A DNA stretch of 64,000 bases, taken from contig NZ_CP089928.1 in the NCBI RefSeq assembly GCF_021290385.1, forward strand, positions 2,836,501-2,900,500, written 5' to 3'. Each line of letters opens with the position of its first letter. The stretch's first letter is position 1. The notes below the pieces were generated by a model, which saw only the letters and a program-made list of their open reading frames with translations, made no database searches and was not told the DNA's origin. Shown in pieces: positions 10,058-20,623 of this stretch. The translations under genes were made by a program, and so were the position numbers. This DNA is from Microbulbifer sp. YPW16 (GTDB lineage Bacteria > Pseudomonadota > Gammaproteobacteria > Pseudomonadales > Cellvibrionaceae).

Positions 10058-11206
10058 ATGGCCTGGAACGAGCCGGGTGGTAATAACAAGGACCCCTGGG
10101 GCGGCGGTGGAGGTAACAATCCCAACGGCGGCCCGCCGGACCTGGATGAGCTGCTGCGCAAGCTGCAGCGCAAGTTGAGCGGCATTTTCGGTGGCGGTGG
10201 CCCCGCCAGCGGCGGCGAGTCCGGCCGCTTCCCGTGGGCGCTGGTGGTGATTGTCGTGGCAGTCCTCTATGGTCTGCTGGGCTTCTACCAGGTCAACGCC
10301 AACGAGTCGGCCGTGATCATGCGCCTGGGCAAGTACCACGGCACCGAGATGTCGGGGCTGCACTGGAATCCGCCGCTGATCGACAGTGTCACCAAGGTGA
10401 ACATGACCGAAGTGCGTACCGAGCGCACCACCGGCCAGATGCTCACCGAGGACGCCAACATCGTCGAGGTGGTGCTCACGGTCCAGTGGCATATCGATGA
10501 CGCGGAGTCCTTTGTGCTGCGGGTGGCCGACCCCCTCAAAAGCCTGCAGGAAGCCACCGACAGCGCGCTTCGCCATGTGGTCGGCTCGGCGACGCTGAAC
10601 GGGGTTATCTCGCAGAACCGGACCCAGGTCTCTGCCGACACCCAGCAGCGCCTGCAGGAGTACCTTGACCTCTACCAGACCGGTATCCGCGTCGACGTGG
10701 TCAACCTGACCGATGCCAAGGCGCCGCGCGAGGTGCAGGACGCCTTTGATGACGTGACCAAGGCCCGCGAGGACGAGGTGCGCTTCAAGAACGAGGCCCA
10801 GGCCTACGCCAACCAGGTGATCCCGGTGGCACGCGGTAGCGCCCAGCGCATGATCGAGGAGGCCGAGGCCTACAAGGCCCGCGTGGTCGAGCTGGCCCGG
10901 GGTGAGACAGTCCGCTTTGAAAAACTGCTGACCGAATACCAGCTGGCCCCGGCGGTGACCCGCGAGCGCCTGTACCTGGACACAGTGCAGGACGTGATGA
11001 GCAATACCTCCAAGGTGATGGTGGATGTCGAGGGCGGCAACAATATGATGTACCTGCCACTCGACAAGCTCGCCGAGGGCACTGCCAGTAATGCGGCCCA
11101 GCGCAAGGATACTTCCCCCCAGGTGATCGACGAGATCTACCAGCGTGTGGTGGAGCGCCTGCGCACCGAGGCTGCCAACAGCCGCCGCAATCGCGATGTA
11201 CGGTAA
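10058..11206 (+). CDS. hflK: FtsH protease modulator HflK
   Basis: 382 residues. Single-pass inner-membrane SPFH protein that with HflC forms the large periplasmic assembly around the FtsH protease. It has a Gly/Asn-rich cytoplasmic N-terminus (MAWNEPGGNNKDPWGGGGG...), one transmembrane segment at about residues 62-82, an SPFH/band-7 domain (about 90-270) and a long alpha-helical region. The ATG at 10058 has GGAG 9 bases upstream; the open frame extends much further upstream but overlaps hflX. HflC follows after 12 bases. Confidence 0.95.
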   Translation: MAWNEPGGNNKDPWGGGGGNNPNGGPPDLDELLRKLQRKLSGIFGGGGPASGGESGRFPWALVVIVVAVLYGLLGFYQVNANESAVIMRLGKYHGTEMSGLHWNPPLIDSVTKVNMTEVRTERTTGQMLTEDANIVEVVLTVQWHIDDAESFVLRVADPLKSLQEATDSALRHVVGSATLNGVISQNRTQVSADTQQRLQEYLDLYQTGIRVDVVNLTDAKAPREVQDAFDDVTKAREDEVRFKNEAQAYANQVIPVARGSAQRMIEEAEAYKARVVELARGETVRFEKLLTEYQLAPAVTRERLYLDTVQDVMSNTSKVMVDVEGGNNMMYLPLDKLAEGTASNAAQRKDTSPQVIDEIYQRVVERLRTEAANSRRNRDVR

Positions 11207-11218
11207 GGGGGGAGAAGC

Positions 11219-12097
11219 ATGAACAACAGAACTCTCGTAATCATCGCCGCGCTGCTGCTGGCAGTGCTGGCGATCTCCTCCAGTGCCTTCGTGGTCAAGG
11301 AGACCGAAAAGGCGGTGCTGCTGCGTTTCGGTGAACTGGTGCGGACCGACTATGAGCCGGGTCTTTATTTCAAGATTCCGCTGGTACATGAGCTGCGCAA
11401 GTTCGACGCGCGAATCCAGACGGTCGATTCACAGCCGGTGCGGATGCTCAACTCGGAAAACAAGTTCATGATGGTGGACTCCTATGCGAAGTTCCGCATC
11501 TTTGACGTGAGCCGTTTCTATGTCGCCACCCGCGGCGACGAACGCAACGCGGTGCGCCTGCTTTCCGAGCAGATCAATAACCGCCTGCGTAACCAGTTCG
11601 GTGTGCGCGACCTGCACGAGGTGGTGAGTGGCCAGCGTGATGAGCTGATGTCCGAAATCACCACGAACCTCAATGAGGTGGCGCAGACAAACCTGGGCGT
11701 GGAAGTGATTGACGTGCGGGTGAAGCGCATCGACCTGCCGCCGGAAGTGTCGGAATCCGTGTTCCAGCGGATGCGTGCCGGCCGGGAGCTGGAAGCCCGT
11801 GACCACCGCGCCAAGGGCCAGGAGGCCAGTGAGCGCATCCGCGCCAATGCGGACCGCCAGGTGGTGGAGATCGAGGCCGAGGCCGAGCGCAAGGCCGAGG
11901 AGCTGCGCGGTGAGGGGGATGCCACGGCAGCTTCCATTTACGCGGCCGCCTTCAGCAAGGACCCGGAGTTCTATCGCTTTACCCGCAGCCTCAAGGCCTA
12001 CCGGGAGTCCTTCAACGATCGCGCGGATATGCTGTTGATCGAGCCGGACAGCCAGTTCTTCCGCTACCTCAAGGATGCCGAGGGGGAGAGGGACTGA
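11219..12097 (+). CDS. hflC: FtsH protease modulator HflC
   Basis: 292 residues. Partner of HflK. An N-terminal signal anchor (about 5-25) is followed by the SPFH domain starting at VVKETEKAVLLRFGELV, and a charged helical segment rich in Glu/Arg/Ala (about 190-245). A GGGGAGAAGC ribosome site lies just before the ATG. Followed by an intrinsic terminator at 12211. Confidence 0.96.
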   Translation: MNNRTLVIIAALLLAVLAISSSAFVVKETEKAVLLRFGELVRTDYEPGLYFKIPLVHELRKFDARIQTVDSQPVRMLNSENKFMMVDSYAKFRIFDVSRFYVATRGDERNAVRLLSEQINNRLRNQFGVRDLHEVVSGQRDELMSEITTNLNEVAQTNLGVEVIDVRVKRIDLPPEVSESVFQRMRAGRELEARDHRAKGQEASERIRANADRQVVEIEAEAERKAEELRGEGDATAASIYAAAFSKDPEFYRFTRSLKAYRESFNDRADMLLIEPDSQFFRYLKDAEGERD

Positions 12098-12210
12098 GTC
12101 CCCCCTAACCGGCCGGTCAGGGCACATAATGCGGTGCCGGGGGGGCATGGTGCCCCCGGCCCGGTTGTTACCCCTACCTTCCGCCGGCCACTTGATGGTA
12201 AAATCATGCA

Positions 12211-12234
12211 AACCGGGCGTCGCCCGGTTTTTTT
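12211..12234 (+). terminator. Intrinsic terminator after hflC
   Basis: AACCGGG-CGTCG-CCCGGTT (7-bp stem) runs into a tract of seven T. It lies about 115 bases after the hflC stop and 60 before hisZ, and looks like the end of the hfq-hflC transcript. Confidence 0.85.
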
Positions 12235-12294
12235 GTGGGCTGCCGGCCTGTCCGGCCGGTTCCCGTCGCTTCACAATCAGCGCCTGTTGCAATC

Positions 12295-13479
12295 ATGACC
12301 CAACCAGATCGCTGGATGCTGCCGGAAGGCATCGCCGAAATCCTGCCCGCGGACGCCAAGTGCATCGAAACGTTGCGCCGTCGCCTGCTGGACCTCTATC
12401 ACAGCTGGGGCTACGAACTGGTAATCCCGCCGATGGTGGAGTTTACCGATTCCCTGCTGATCGGCATGGGCCGCGATATCGACCTCAGCACCTTCAAGGT
12501 GACCGACCAGTTGTCCGGGCGCACCCTGGGCATTCGTGCGGATATCACTCCCCAGGCCGCGCGCATTGACGCTCACAGCTTCCCGCGTGCCGGCGCCAAC
12601 CGGCTGTGCTATGCCGGCCAGGTGCTGCATACGCGCCCGCGCACAGCCATGGGCTCCCGGGCCCCGATCCAGATCGGTGCCGAACTCTATGGTGTCGACA
12701 GCCTGCAGGCCGATATCGAAGTCATCTCGCTGATGCTGGAAAGCCTGCTGGCCGCCGGGGTGGAGCAGATCCACCTGGACCTGGGTCATGTGGCAATCTA
12801 CCGCAGCCTGGCGGCAGCCGCCGGCCTGGATGCCGAGCAGCAGGGCGAGCTGTTCGGGATGCTGCAGAGCAAGGCCAGCGCCGATATCCAGCAGTGGGTC
12901 GCCGACAATATTGGTGAAACCCGCATCGCCAGCTGGCTGTGTGCGCTGCCGGGCCTCGCCGGCGGCAATGACTGCCTGGCACGGGCGCGGGAGCTGTTCG
13001 ACGAGGCGCCGCAGGCCCTGCGGGAGGCACTGGCGGACCTGCAGCAGGTGGCTGACGCCCTGGCGCAGCGCTACCCGGCAGTGGAGCTCTTCTTTGACCT
13101 GAGCGAAGTGCGTGGCTACGACTACGAAACCGGGCTGGTGTTCGCCGCCTATACCCCGGGCCACGGCCAGGCTCTGGCAAATGGCGGCCGCTATAACGGT
13201 ATCGGGTCGGTGTTCGGTCGCGAGCGTCCGGCCACCGGCTTCAGTACTGACCTGGTGGCCCTGAATACCCTCGGCCGCGATTCACTGGCGGAGCCCGGGG
13301 CAATCTTTGCCCCGCAGGTGGATGGCGAGTCCCTGTGGCGCAAGGTGGATGCCCTGCGCCGCGCGGGAGAGGTGGTGATTACCGCCATGCCCGATATCGG
13401 TGAGGGGGAGATCCTGGAACGTTGCGACCGTGAACTGGTTGAGCGCGATGGTGAATGGGTGGTGCAGCCGCGGGGCTGA
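12295..13479 (+). CDS. hisZ: ATP phosphoribosyltransferase regulatory subunit HisZ
   Basis: 394 residues. A catalytically inactive HisRS-like protein that activates the short HisG in the first step of histidine synthesis. Class-II synthetase motif 2-like GIRADITPQAARIDAH and RLCYAGQVLH are present. The HisRS anticodon domain is missing, which separates it from HisS. The ATG at 12295 starts MTQPDRWMLPEGIAEILP, matching family N-termini. hisZ followed by purA is the gene order in pseudomonads. Confidence 0.93.
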   Translation: MTQPDRWMLPEGIAEILPADAKCIETLRRRLLDLYHSWGYELVIPPMVEFTDSLLIGMGRDIDLSTFKVTDQLSGRTLGIRADITPQAARIDAHSFPRAGANRLCYAGQVLHTRPRTAMGSRAPIQIGAELYGVDSLQADIEVISLMLESLLAAGVEQIHLDLGHVAIYRSLAAAAGLDAEQQGELFGMLQSKASADIQQWVADNIGETRIASWLCALPGLAGGNDCLARARELFDEAPQALREALADLQQVADALAQRYPAVELFFDLSEVRGYDYETGLVFAAYTPGHGQALANGGRYNGIGSVFGRERPATGFSTDLVALNTLGRDSLAEPGAIFAPQVDGESLWRKVDALRRAGEVVITAMPDIGEGEILERCDRELVERDGEWVVQPRG

Positions 13480-13498
13480 ACCGGACTAAGATTATTGA

Positions 13499-14872
<1,374 letters not shown>

Positions 14873-15097
14873 GCCGCCGGGATCGATAGCCAGCGCGGCC
14901 GGGAGCCTGCCCGGTCGCGTTGCCGGAGCCCCCGGCCGGGGGCTCACGTTGACCAATTCCTCCTGCCTGTATTGTGAACAGCCGGTCCGTCATGGCCCTT
15001 GCTTTCCTCCCCATCTCTGTTGATGATGGAACCCGTTTTCAGAATTTGGTCACATTCCTGTGCCATACTCCAGACTCATGATTTTCCGGGGTAGTCC

Positions 15098-15766
15098 ATG
15101 TCATCCAGTACCGCCGTCTCGCGCTACAGTCTCGCCGAGGAAATCGCCAACAGCGTCACCCACGGCATCGGCGCACTGCTCGCCATTGCCGGGCTGGGCA
15201 TACTGTGCGGGTTCGCCGCGGTCTATGGGGATGCCTGGCATATTGTCAGCTGCAGCATCTACGCTGCCACGCTGATTCTCTGTTTCGGTGCCTCGACCCT
15301 CTATCACAGTGTCACCCACGAGCGCGCCAAGGGCGTCCTGCGCACCATTGACCATGCCTCCATCTTCCTGCTGATCGCCGGCAGCTACACGCCTTTTACC
15401 CTGGTTACCCTGCGCGAGGCTTCCTCGCCCGCGGGCTCCTGGGGCTGGTGGCTGTTCGGGATTATCTGGGGGCTTGCCCTGGCGGGGCTGGTGATCCAGT
15501 TTACGCCGCTGAAAAAGGTGCGTGCCCTGTCGATTACCCTCAGTGCCCTGATGGGGTGGGTGGTGGTGGTGGCGGCCAAGCCACTGCTGGATAACCTGGC
15601 ACCCGGTGGCCTGTGGCTGCTGCTGATCGGCGGCCTCTGTTATACCGGGGGTATCGCCTTCTACCTCTGGCGCAGCCTGCGCTTTCACCATGCCATCTGG
15701 CACCTGTTCGTACTGGCCGGCGGTATCCTGCATTTCTTTGCGGTGCTGATTTACGTTATCCCCTGA
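15098..15766 (+). CDS. trhA: TrhA / hemolysin III family membrane protein
   Basis: 222 residues, seven predicted membrane segments. This is the bacterial branch of the PAQR family: Glu/Ser/His motifs are seen as EEIANSVTHGIGA near residue 14, STLYHSVTHE near 68, IDHASIFLLIAGSYTPF near 85 and the C-terminal FHHAIWHLFVLAG. Family members keep membrane fluidity in balance. The old 'hemolysin' name comes from an overexpression effect and should not be read as toxin function. Stands alone after purA. Confidence 0.9.
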   Translation: MSSSTAVSRYSLAEEIANSVTHGIGALLAIAGLGILCGFAAVYGDAWHIVSCSIYAATLILCFGASTLYHSVTHERAKGVLRTIDHASIFLLIAGSYTPFTLVTLREASSPAGSWGWWLFGIIWGLALAGLVIQFTPLKKVRALSITLSALMGWVVVVAAKPLLDNLAPGGLWLLLIGGLCYTGGIAFYLWRSLRFHHAIWHLFVLAGGILHFFAVLIYVIP

Positions 15767-15898
15767 TTCCGGCGGGCCGTGGGTGACGACGGGGTTGGCG
15801 CCAGTGCTTGACCGGCGTCACGCTCTACACGATTCGACTTTCAGTTTGCCGTCGCCGGCTCTACCCTATGGCGAGCACTGACTGTCGAAGGAGTTTGC

Positions 15899-17128
15899 AT
15901 GTCCAGTCTGCCCGTATTGCGGCCCGCACTGTCCCAATGGCTCACCCGTGCGGGGCTTGCCCTGTGCCTGGTTTTCTCCACACCACTGTTGGCCGCTGAT
16001 GCGGGCTTCCAGCAATGGGTGAAGGAATTTCGCCAGACCGCCCTGAATAACGGTATTTCCCCGGAAGTGTTCGATCGCGCCTTTGAGGGCATTGATTCTC
16101 CGGATCAGTGGGTACTGGACAAGGCCAGCTACCAGCCGGAGTTCAAGGCGCCGGTGTGGCAGTACTTTGACAACCGGGTGCAGAAGCGCGCGATCCGCAT
16201 GGGCCGTGCCAAGAAAGAAGAGCTGCAACCCTGGCTGGACAAGATAAAACAGCGCTATGGGGTCAATCCCAATATCCTGCTGGCGATCTGGTCGATTGAA
16301 TCGAGCTTCGGTGCCATCCTCGATAATGACAGGGTAATCCGCAATGTGGTGCGGTCGCTGGCAACCCTGGCCTATGCGGATCCCAAGCGCAGCAAGTTCG
16401 GTCGCCAGCAGCTGCTGGCGGCGCTGAAAATCCTCGAGAGTGGCGACGTCGACGAGAAGCACCTGGTGGGTTCCTGGGCCGGCGCCATGGGGCATACCCA
16501 GTTTATCCCCACCAGCTACCAGGCCTATGCGGTGGATATCGACGGCGATGGCAAGCGCGACATCTGGAACTCCGTACCGGATGCCCTGGCCACGGCCGCC
16601 AGCCTGCTCTCCAGTAACGGCTGGCGCCGCGGGGAGACCTGGGGTTATGAGGTGACGATCCCCGAGCGCAAGCTGCCTGCCGGCAAGCTGCCGCTGCGCA
16701 AGTGGGAGCAGCTCGGCGTCAAGCGGGTCAATGGCAAGCCGTTCCCGCGCCCGGATGATATTGCCGAATTGAAGCTTCCCGCCGGTCGCGAAGGCCCGGC
16801 TTTCCTGATGCTGAAAAACTTCTTTGTGCTCAAGCGCTATAACAACTCCGATCGCTATGCCACGGCGGTGGGCCTGCTGGCGGACCAGATCGGCGGCGGC
16901 AAGGGACTGGTCAAGGACTGGCCGCGCCCGTTTACCCCGCTGGACCCGGCCCAGGTGGAGGAAATGCAAAAACTGCTGAAGGCCCGCGGCTATTACGAGG
17001 GTGAGATCGACGGCAAGGCCGGCTCGGGTACCCGCAAGGCGGTGCAGCAGTTTGAGAAGGAGATCGGTGTTGAGGTCCAGGGCTACCCGAGCAAGGAGGT
17101 GCTGGAAGCCCTGCGCGAGCGCCAGTAA
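15899..17128 (+). CDS. Lytic murein transglycosylase, MltB family
   Basis: 409 residues. Cleaves the MurNAc-GlcNAc bond with 1,6-anhydro product. A signal peptide (cleavage near LLAADAG, about residue 33) is followed by an SLT_2 catalytic domain with ILLAIWSIESSFG (catalytic Glu) and GSWAGAMGHTQFIPTSYQAYAVD, and a C-terminal peptidoglycan-binding domain (about 340-405). The PG-binding tail makes it a soluble MltB-like or Slt-type variant; there is no lipobox Cys at the signal cleavage site. Convergent with the next gene across a hairpin. Confidence 0.92.
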   Translation: MSSLPVLRPALSQWLTRAGLALCLVFSTPLLAADAGFQQWVKEFRQTALNNGISPEVFDRAFEGIDSPDQWVLDKASYQPEFKAPVWQYFDNRVQKRAIRMGRAKKEELQPWLDKIKQRYGVNPNILLAIWSIESSFGAILDNDRVIRNVVRSLATLAYADPKRSKFGRQQLLAALKILESGDVDEKHLVGSWAGAMGHTQFIPTSYQAYAVDIDGDGKRDIWNSVPDALATAASLLSSNGWRRGETWGYEVTIPERKLPAGKLPLRKWEQLGVKRVNGKPFPRPDDIAELKLPAGREGPAFLMLKNFFVLKRYNNSDRYATAVGLLADQIGGGKGLVKDWPRPFTPLDPAQVEEMQKLLKARGYYEGEIDGKAGSGTRKAVQQFEKEIGVEVQGYPSKEVLEALRERQ

Positions 17129-17152
17129 TAGTGAAAACCCCTGTTTAATCCA

Positions 17153-17182
17153 AACAGTGCCGGGCTTCAGCCCGGCACTGTT
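17153..17182. terminator. Bidirectional terminator-like hairpin
   Basis: AACAGTGCCGGGC and GCCCGGCACTGTT form a perfect 13-bp stem with a 4-base loop. It sits exactly between the two convergent genes. T runs on both sides are short (GTTT on plus, GGTTTT after 7 bases on minus), so the strength of termination is uncertain. Confidence 0.65.
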
Positions 17183-17195
17183 GTTTCAGGGCCGC

Positions 17196-18212
17196 TCAAA
17201 AGTTCTCATCCGGCAGCAGGCTGTCCTGTAACAGTTCCAGGTTCTCGGCCACTTCCTGGGGTTCATGGAAGTAGGCAATATGGAACATGGCATCGCCTTC
17301 CTGCACCAGCGGGAGGTTCTGGCGCCCGATCACAATGCCATCGGCATTACAGGGTACCCGGTCGATCTCCTCGCCGAACAGGTCGGAGATGGAAGCCAGC
17401 GCCTCACCTTTCAGTACATGGTCACCCAGGTCCTTGCGATAGTTAACTATGCCGCTGCCGGTGGCCCGCAACCAGCCACTGCGCCTGGCCACAAAGGGTT
17501 CGATATTGCCCTTTTTCTTCACTCGCGGCAGCATTTCCAGGTGACGCATGACATTGATGATGCCCTTGTGGCCCGCCCGTACGCAGAACTCGTCAAAACG
17601 CAGGGCCTCGCCGGCCTCGTAGAGCAGGATACGCACGCCCAGGTCGGCTGCCGCCTGGCGCAGGGAGCCGTCGCGCAGGGTGCTGTTCAGCAGCACGGGC
17701 ACACCGAAGGCGCGGGCCATGTCACGGGTGGGCTGGTCGTCGAGGTTGGCGCGAATCTGCGGCAGGTTGCTGCGGTGGATGGCGCCGGTATGCAGGTCGA
17801 TACCGTAGTCGCACTTGGAGACAATTTCCTCCAGGAACACATGGGCCATACGCGCAGCCAGTGAACCCTTGTCGGAACCGGGGAAGGAGCGGTTCAGGTC
17901 GCGCCGGTCCGGCAGGTAGCGGGACTGCTCCAGAACCCCATACACATTGACTACCGGTACCGCGATCAGGGTGCCGCGCAGGTTCTTGAGGCTGCGACTG
18001 CCAATAAGTCGGCTGATGATTTCGATACCGTTCAGTTCATCGCCGTGAATGGCGGCACAGACGAACATGGTTGGACCCGGTTTCTTGCCGCGCTTGACGT
18101 AAACCGGGATCGCCATGTCTGTGCCGGTATAAAGCCGGACAATCGGCAGTTCGATGCGGCGGGTTTCCCCCCGGGCAACCTCGACACCGCCAATAGAAAA
18201 CTTTTCTGCCAT
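17196..18212 (-). CDS. Succinylglutamate desuccinylase / aspartoacylase family hydrolase
   Basis: 338 residues from ATG 18212, with GGAAGGGAG just upstream. An in-frame GTG at 18239 gives nine more residues but no better ribosome site. The M14-like zinc site is visible: AAIHGDELNGIE supplies His and Glu, and GIDLHTGA supplies the second His. NRSFPG is the family substrate loop. These enzymes hydrolyse an N-acyl amino acid or isopeptide-like bond. The exact substrate is unknown, and the long C-terminal barrel-like part is typical of the uncharacterised branch often found with ATP-grasp or amidoligase genes. Divergent from the amidoligase, sharing a 294-base control region. Confidence 0.88.
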   Translation of the reverse strand: MAEKFSIGGVEVARGETRRIELPIVRLYTGTDMAIPVYVKRGKKPGPTMFVCAAIHGDELNGIEIISRLIGSRSLKNLRGTLIAVPVVNVYGVLEQSRYLPDRRDLNRSFPGSDKGSLAARMAHVFLEEIVSKCDYGIDLHTGAIHRSNLPQIRANLDDQPTRDMARAFGVPVLLNSTLRDGSLRQAAADLGVRILLYEAGEALRFDEFCVRAGHKGIINVMRHLEMLPRVKKKGNIEPFVARRSGWLRATGSGIVNYRKDLGDHVLKGEALASISDLFGEEIDRVPCNADGIVIGRQNLPLVQEGDAMFHIAYFHEPQEVAENLELLQDSLLPDENF

Positions 18213-18506
18213 TGCTCCCTTCCTGGCTGCTGCTGGCACTCATTGTAGGTGCAATAGGGTCGGGAAAGCGATGGCCATGATTTCTGCGCCTGGCAGGCCG
18301 GGAGTCATCCTTCCGACAGGGCTATTCCGCGGGACAGAAGTACCGGTGACAGGGGCTGGTGGTGGCAGCCTTTGGGCACACGGTAACCGCAGTTTTGCGA
18401 ACAGGTAACAGGTGTATGATCGGGGCAGCCGCCGGCAGCGGATTGCCGTCCGTGTTAGGGTAGGCAATCTGGCGCAACGATTGGAAATTTGCCTGGGGGA
18501 ATAACC

Positions 18507-19493
18507 GTGGCTATTAAAGAATCCGGTTTTGCCATGCCGCCGTTGCTCGACACCAAATCCGGCGAGCGCCGCCGGGTGGGTTTTGAGCTCGAGTTCTCCG
18601 GTGTGACGCTGAAGCAGGCCGGTGAAGCGGTACAGTCGGCGCTGGGTGGGGAATTACACTCCGATTCCGTGGCCGAGCTGTCGCTGCACAACGAGCTGGG
18701 CCGCTTCAACATCGAAATCGACTGGGACTTCCTCAAGCGCGAGGCCGCCGAAGCGGGGGCCGAGGAGGGTGGCGACGGCTGGCTGGAGTTGCTCAGCCAG
18801 GCGGCGTCCCTGGTGGTCCCGATTGAGGTGGTCTGCCCGCCATTGTCCCTCGATCGGCTAAAGGATCTGGAGCCGCTGGCCCCGGCATTGCGCGAGGCCG
18901 GTGCGAGGGGTACCGAGGATTCGCTGATCGCCGCTTACGGGGTGCATATCAATGCCGAAATCCCGCAACTGAATGCCGAGACGCTCGACGCTTACCTGCG
19001 CGCATTCGCCCTGCTGCAGTGGTGGCTGGTGCAGGCGCATCGGGTGGATATCGCCCGGCGTGTCAGTCCCTATATCGACCTCTACCCGGAAACCTATATC
19101 CGCCTGTTGCTGGAGCGGGAAAAACCCACCCTGGACAACGTCTTCCGCGATTACCTGCAGCACAATGCGACTCGCAACCGCGCCCTGGACCTGTTGCCAC
19201 TGCTGGCGGAAATTGACGAGGCGCGTGTGCGCCGGGCCGTGGACGACCCCCGCATCAAGCCGCGCCCGGCTTTTCACTACCGCCTGCCCAACTGCCAGAT
19301 TGAAAAGCCGGGCTGGTCGCTGGCCTCCAGCTGGAATACCTGGTGCGTGGTAGAGGCCCTGGCAGCGCGACCGGAATGGCTGGCAGAACTGGGCGAGGCA
19401 TACCTGGCGCGGAGCCAGCCCCTGCTGGGCGTGAACCGTGGAAACTGGACTGAGTTTATGTCGGTATGGCTGAGCGACCACGGATTGGTGTAA
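18507..19493 (+). CDS. Amidoligase family protein (GCS-like COOH-NH2 ligase)
   Basis: 328 residues starting at GTG 18507 (MAIKESGFAMPP), with TGGGGGA 7 bases upstream that is itself read by the longer frame. The glutamine-synthetase/GCS-like fold is suggested by RRVGFELEFSGV near residue 25 (acidic metal pair Glu-x-Glu), GRFNIEIDWDF and the YGVHINAEIP histidine strand near 145. The family (described by Iyer, Abhiman, Aravind and colleagues) makes an amide bond between a carboxylate and an amine using ATP. The substrate here is unknown. Its end overlaps the next gene by 28 bases, indicating tight coupling with the amidotransferase. Confidence 0.85.
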   Translation: MAIKESGFAMPPLLDTKSGERRRVGFELEFSGVTLKQAGEAVQSALGGELHSDSVAELSLHNELGRFNIEIDWDFLKREAAEAGAEEGGDGWLELLSQAASLVVPIEVVCPPLSLDRLKDLEPLAPALREAGARGTEDSLIAAYGVHINAEIPQLNAETLDAYLRAFALLQWWLVQAHRVDIARRVSPYIDLYPETYIRLLLEREKPTLDNVFRDYLQHNATRNRALDLLPLLAEIDEARVRRAVDDPRIKPRPAFHYRLPNCQIEKPGWSLASSWNTWCVVEALAARPEWLAELGEAYLARSQPLLGVNRGNWTEFMSVWLSDHGLV

Positions 19494-20131
19494 CCGGCAC
19501 GGCCAGCCGCTGGTCGCCGGGCTGGTGGTGTACGGCCGCTGCGCTGCGACTGGCGGGCGCGACACCGGAGCGTATCAGCGTCCGCCATAAGCCCACGGGC
19601 CGCCCCCTGCAGGGGCTGGTCATTGGTGGTGGCGACGATATCAGCCCGGAACACTATCACGGGGACCTGCGGGAAAAAGTGAAATCCGACCCCGAGCGCG
19701 ACCTGCTGGAAATTCACTGGATTGAATATGCCCTCAAGCATGGCCTGCCACTGCTGGGTATCTGTCGCGGCGCCCAGCTGATCAATGTGGTGCTCGGTGG
19801 CGACCTGCACCTGGATATCCGGCCATTGCGGCGGAAAACCTACAACCGTCCCGGGCTGCTGCCCACCAAGCAGGTGTTCCTCACAGAGGGATCGGCATTG
19901 TCGCGCCTGGCCTCACGCAAAAAGTTACGGGTCAACAGCCTGCACCACCAGGCAATCAACCGGCTGGGCTGGGGCCTGCGAATCGTCGGTGAGGACCTCG
20001 ACCATTTCACCCAGGCCGTGGAGAGTGCCTCGGGGCAGCCCATCATCGGTGTCCAGTGGCACCCTGAGTACCTGTTCTACCTGCCCTCCCAGTTCGGGCT
20101 GTTTCGCTGGTTGCGGAGATGTGCCGGGTGA
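19466..20131 (+). CDS. Class I glutamine amidotransferase-like hydrolase (gamma-glutamyl-GABA hydrolase family)
   Basis: 221 residues. Catalytic triad is complete: Cys in LLGICRGAQLIN, His and Glu in GVQWHPEYLF; HHQA is also present. The fold is that of PuuD and related C26 peptidases, which cleave gamma-glutamyl amides. It starts inside the end of the amidoligase gene (28-base overlap), so the two are co-translated and probably act on the same gamma-glutamyl or amide-linked compound. A specific metabolite cannot be named from sequence. Confidence 0.9.
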   Translation: MAERPRIGVTGTASRWSPGWWCTAAALRLAGATPERISVRHKPTGRPLQGLVIGGGDDISPEHYHGDLREKVKSDPERDLLEIHWIEYALKHGLPLLGICRGAQLINVVLGGDLHLDIRPLRRKTYNRPGLLPTKQVFLTEGSALSRLASRKKLRVNSLHHQAINRLGWGLRIVGEDLDHFTQAVESASGQPIIGVQWHPEYLFYLPSQFGLFRWLRRCAG

Positions 20132-20559
20132 TAGTCGAGTACCTGATCCTTTTCTCCTCTGCTTTTCTCGCCGCGACCATCCTGCCTTTTTACTCTGAGG
20201 TGGTACTGTTCGCGCTGTTGCGGGAAGGTGGTGACCCGGCACTGCTGGTGGCGGTGGCAACACTGGGGAACACCCTCGGTGCCGTGGTGAACTGGGTGCT
20301 GGGGCGCTACCTGCTGCATTTCCAGGACCGGCGCTGGTTTTATTTCTCCCGCAAGCAGATCAGCCGTGCCCAGGAGTGGTTCCAGCGCTATGGTTTCTGG
20401 TCCCTTTTGCTGGCCTGGATGCCGGTGGGCGGTGATGCCCTCACCCTGATCGCCGGCATCATGCGCGTGCGCCTGTGGCTATTCGTACTGCTGGTGGGGA
20501 TCGGCAAATGTTTGCGTTATATCTCTGTGGTGTACCTGCAGCAATGGTCGGCCTGGTAG
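20119..20559 (+). CDS. Small DedA/YqaA-like membrane protein
   Basis: 146 residues; overlaps the amidotransferase end by 13 bases. About four hydrophobic segments (5-27, 40-60, 88-110, 115-135). The residues LPFYSEVVLFAL, GNTLGAVVNWVLGRY and WFQRYGFWSLLLAWMPVGGDALTLIAGIMR are typical of the VTT/SNARE-associated (DedA) superfamily, YqaA branch. DedA proteins are lipid scramblases or transporters of undecaprenyl-type carriers; what this one moves is unknown. Its coupling to the amidoligase pair suggests that the product or its carrier is at the inner membrane. Confidence 0.85.
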   Translation: MCRVIVEYLILFSSAFLAATILPFYSEVVLFALLREGGDPALLVAVATLGNTLGAVVNWVLGRYLLHFQDRRWFYFSRKQISRAQEWFQRYGFWSLLLAWMPVGGDALTLIAGIMRVRLWLFVLLVGIGKCLRYISVVYLQQWSAW

Positions 20560-20601
20560 TTCCGTAGCGGCACTAGTCGAAAATAATCGCTTAAGCCCCC
20601 T

Positions 20602-20623
20602 GTGCCCTGCCGGGGCAGGGCAC
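20602..20623. terminator. Possible hairpin after the amidoligase operon
   Basis: GTGCCCTGCC-GG-GGCAGGGCAC is a perfect inverted repeat 43 bases after the last stop codon. No T tract follows, so factor-independent termination is doubtful. Confidence 0.35.

Noticed and set aside
10037-11389. 450-codon open frame on the minus strand
   Set aside because: Antisense to hflK; no recognisable domain.
14926-14945. Perfect 20-bp palindrome after purA
   Set aside because: Perfect dyad of G and C but without a T tract; too little to call a terminator or an operator.
15098-15766. Toxin role for the 'hemolysin III' family gene
   Set aside because: The PAQR-type motifs point to membrane homeostasis; the haemolysin name reflects an old overexpression phenotype.
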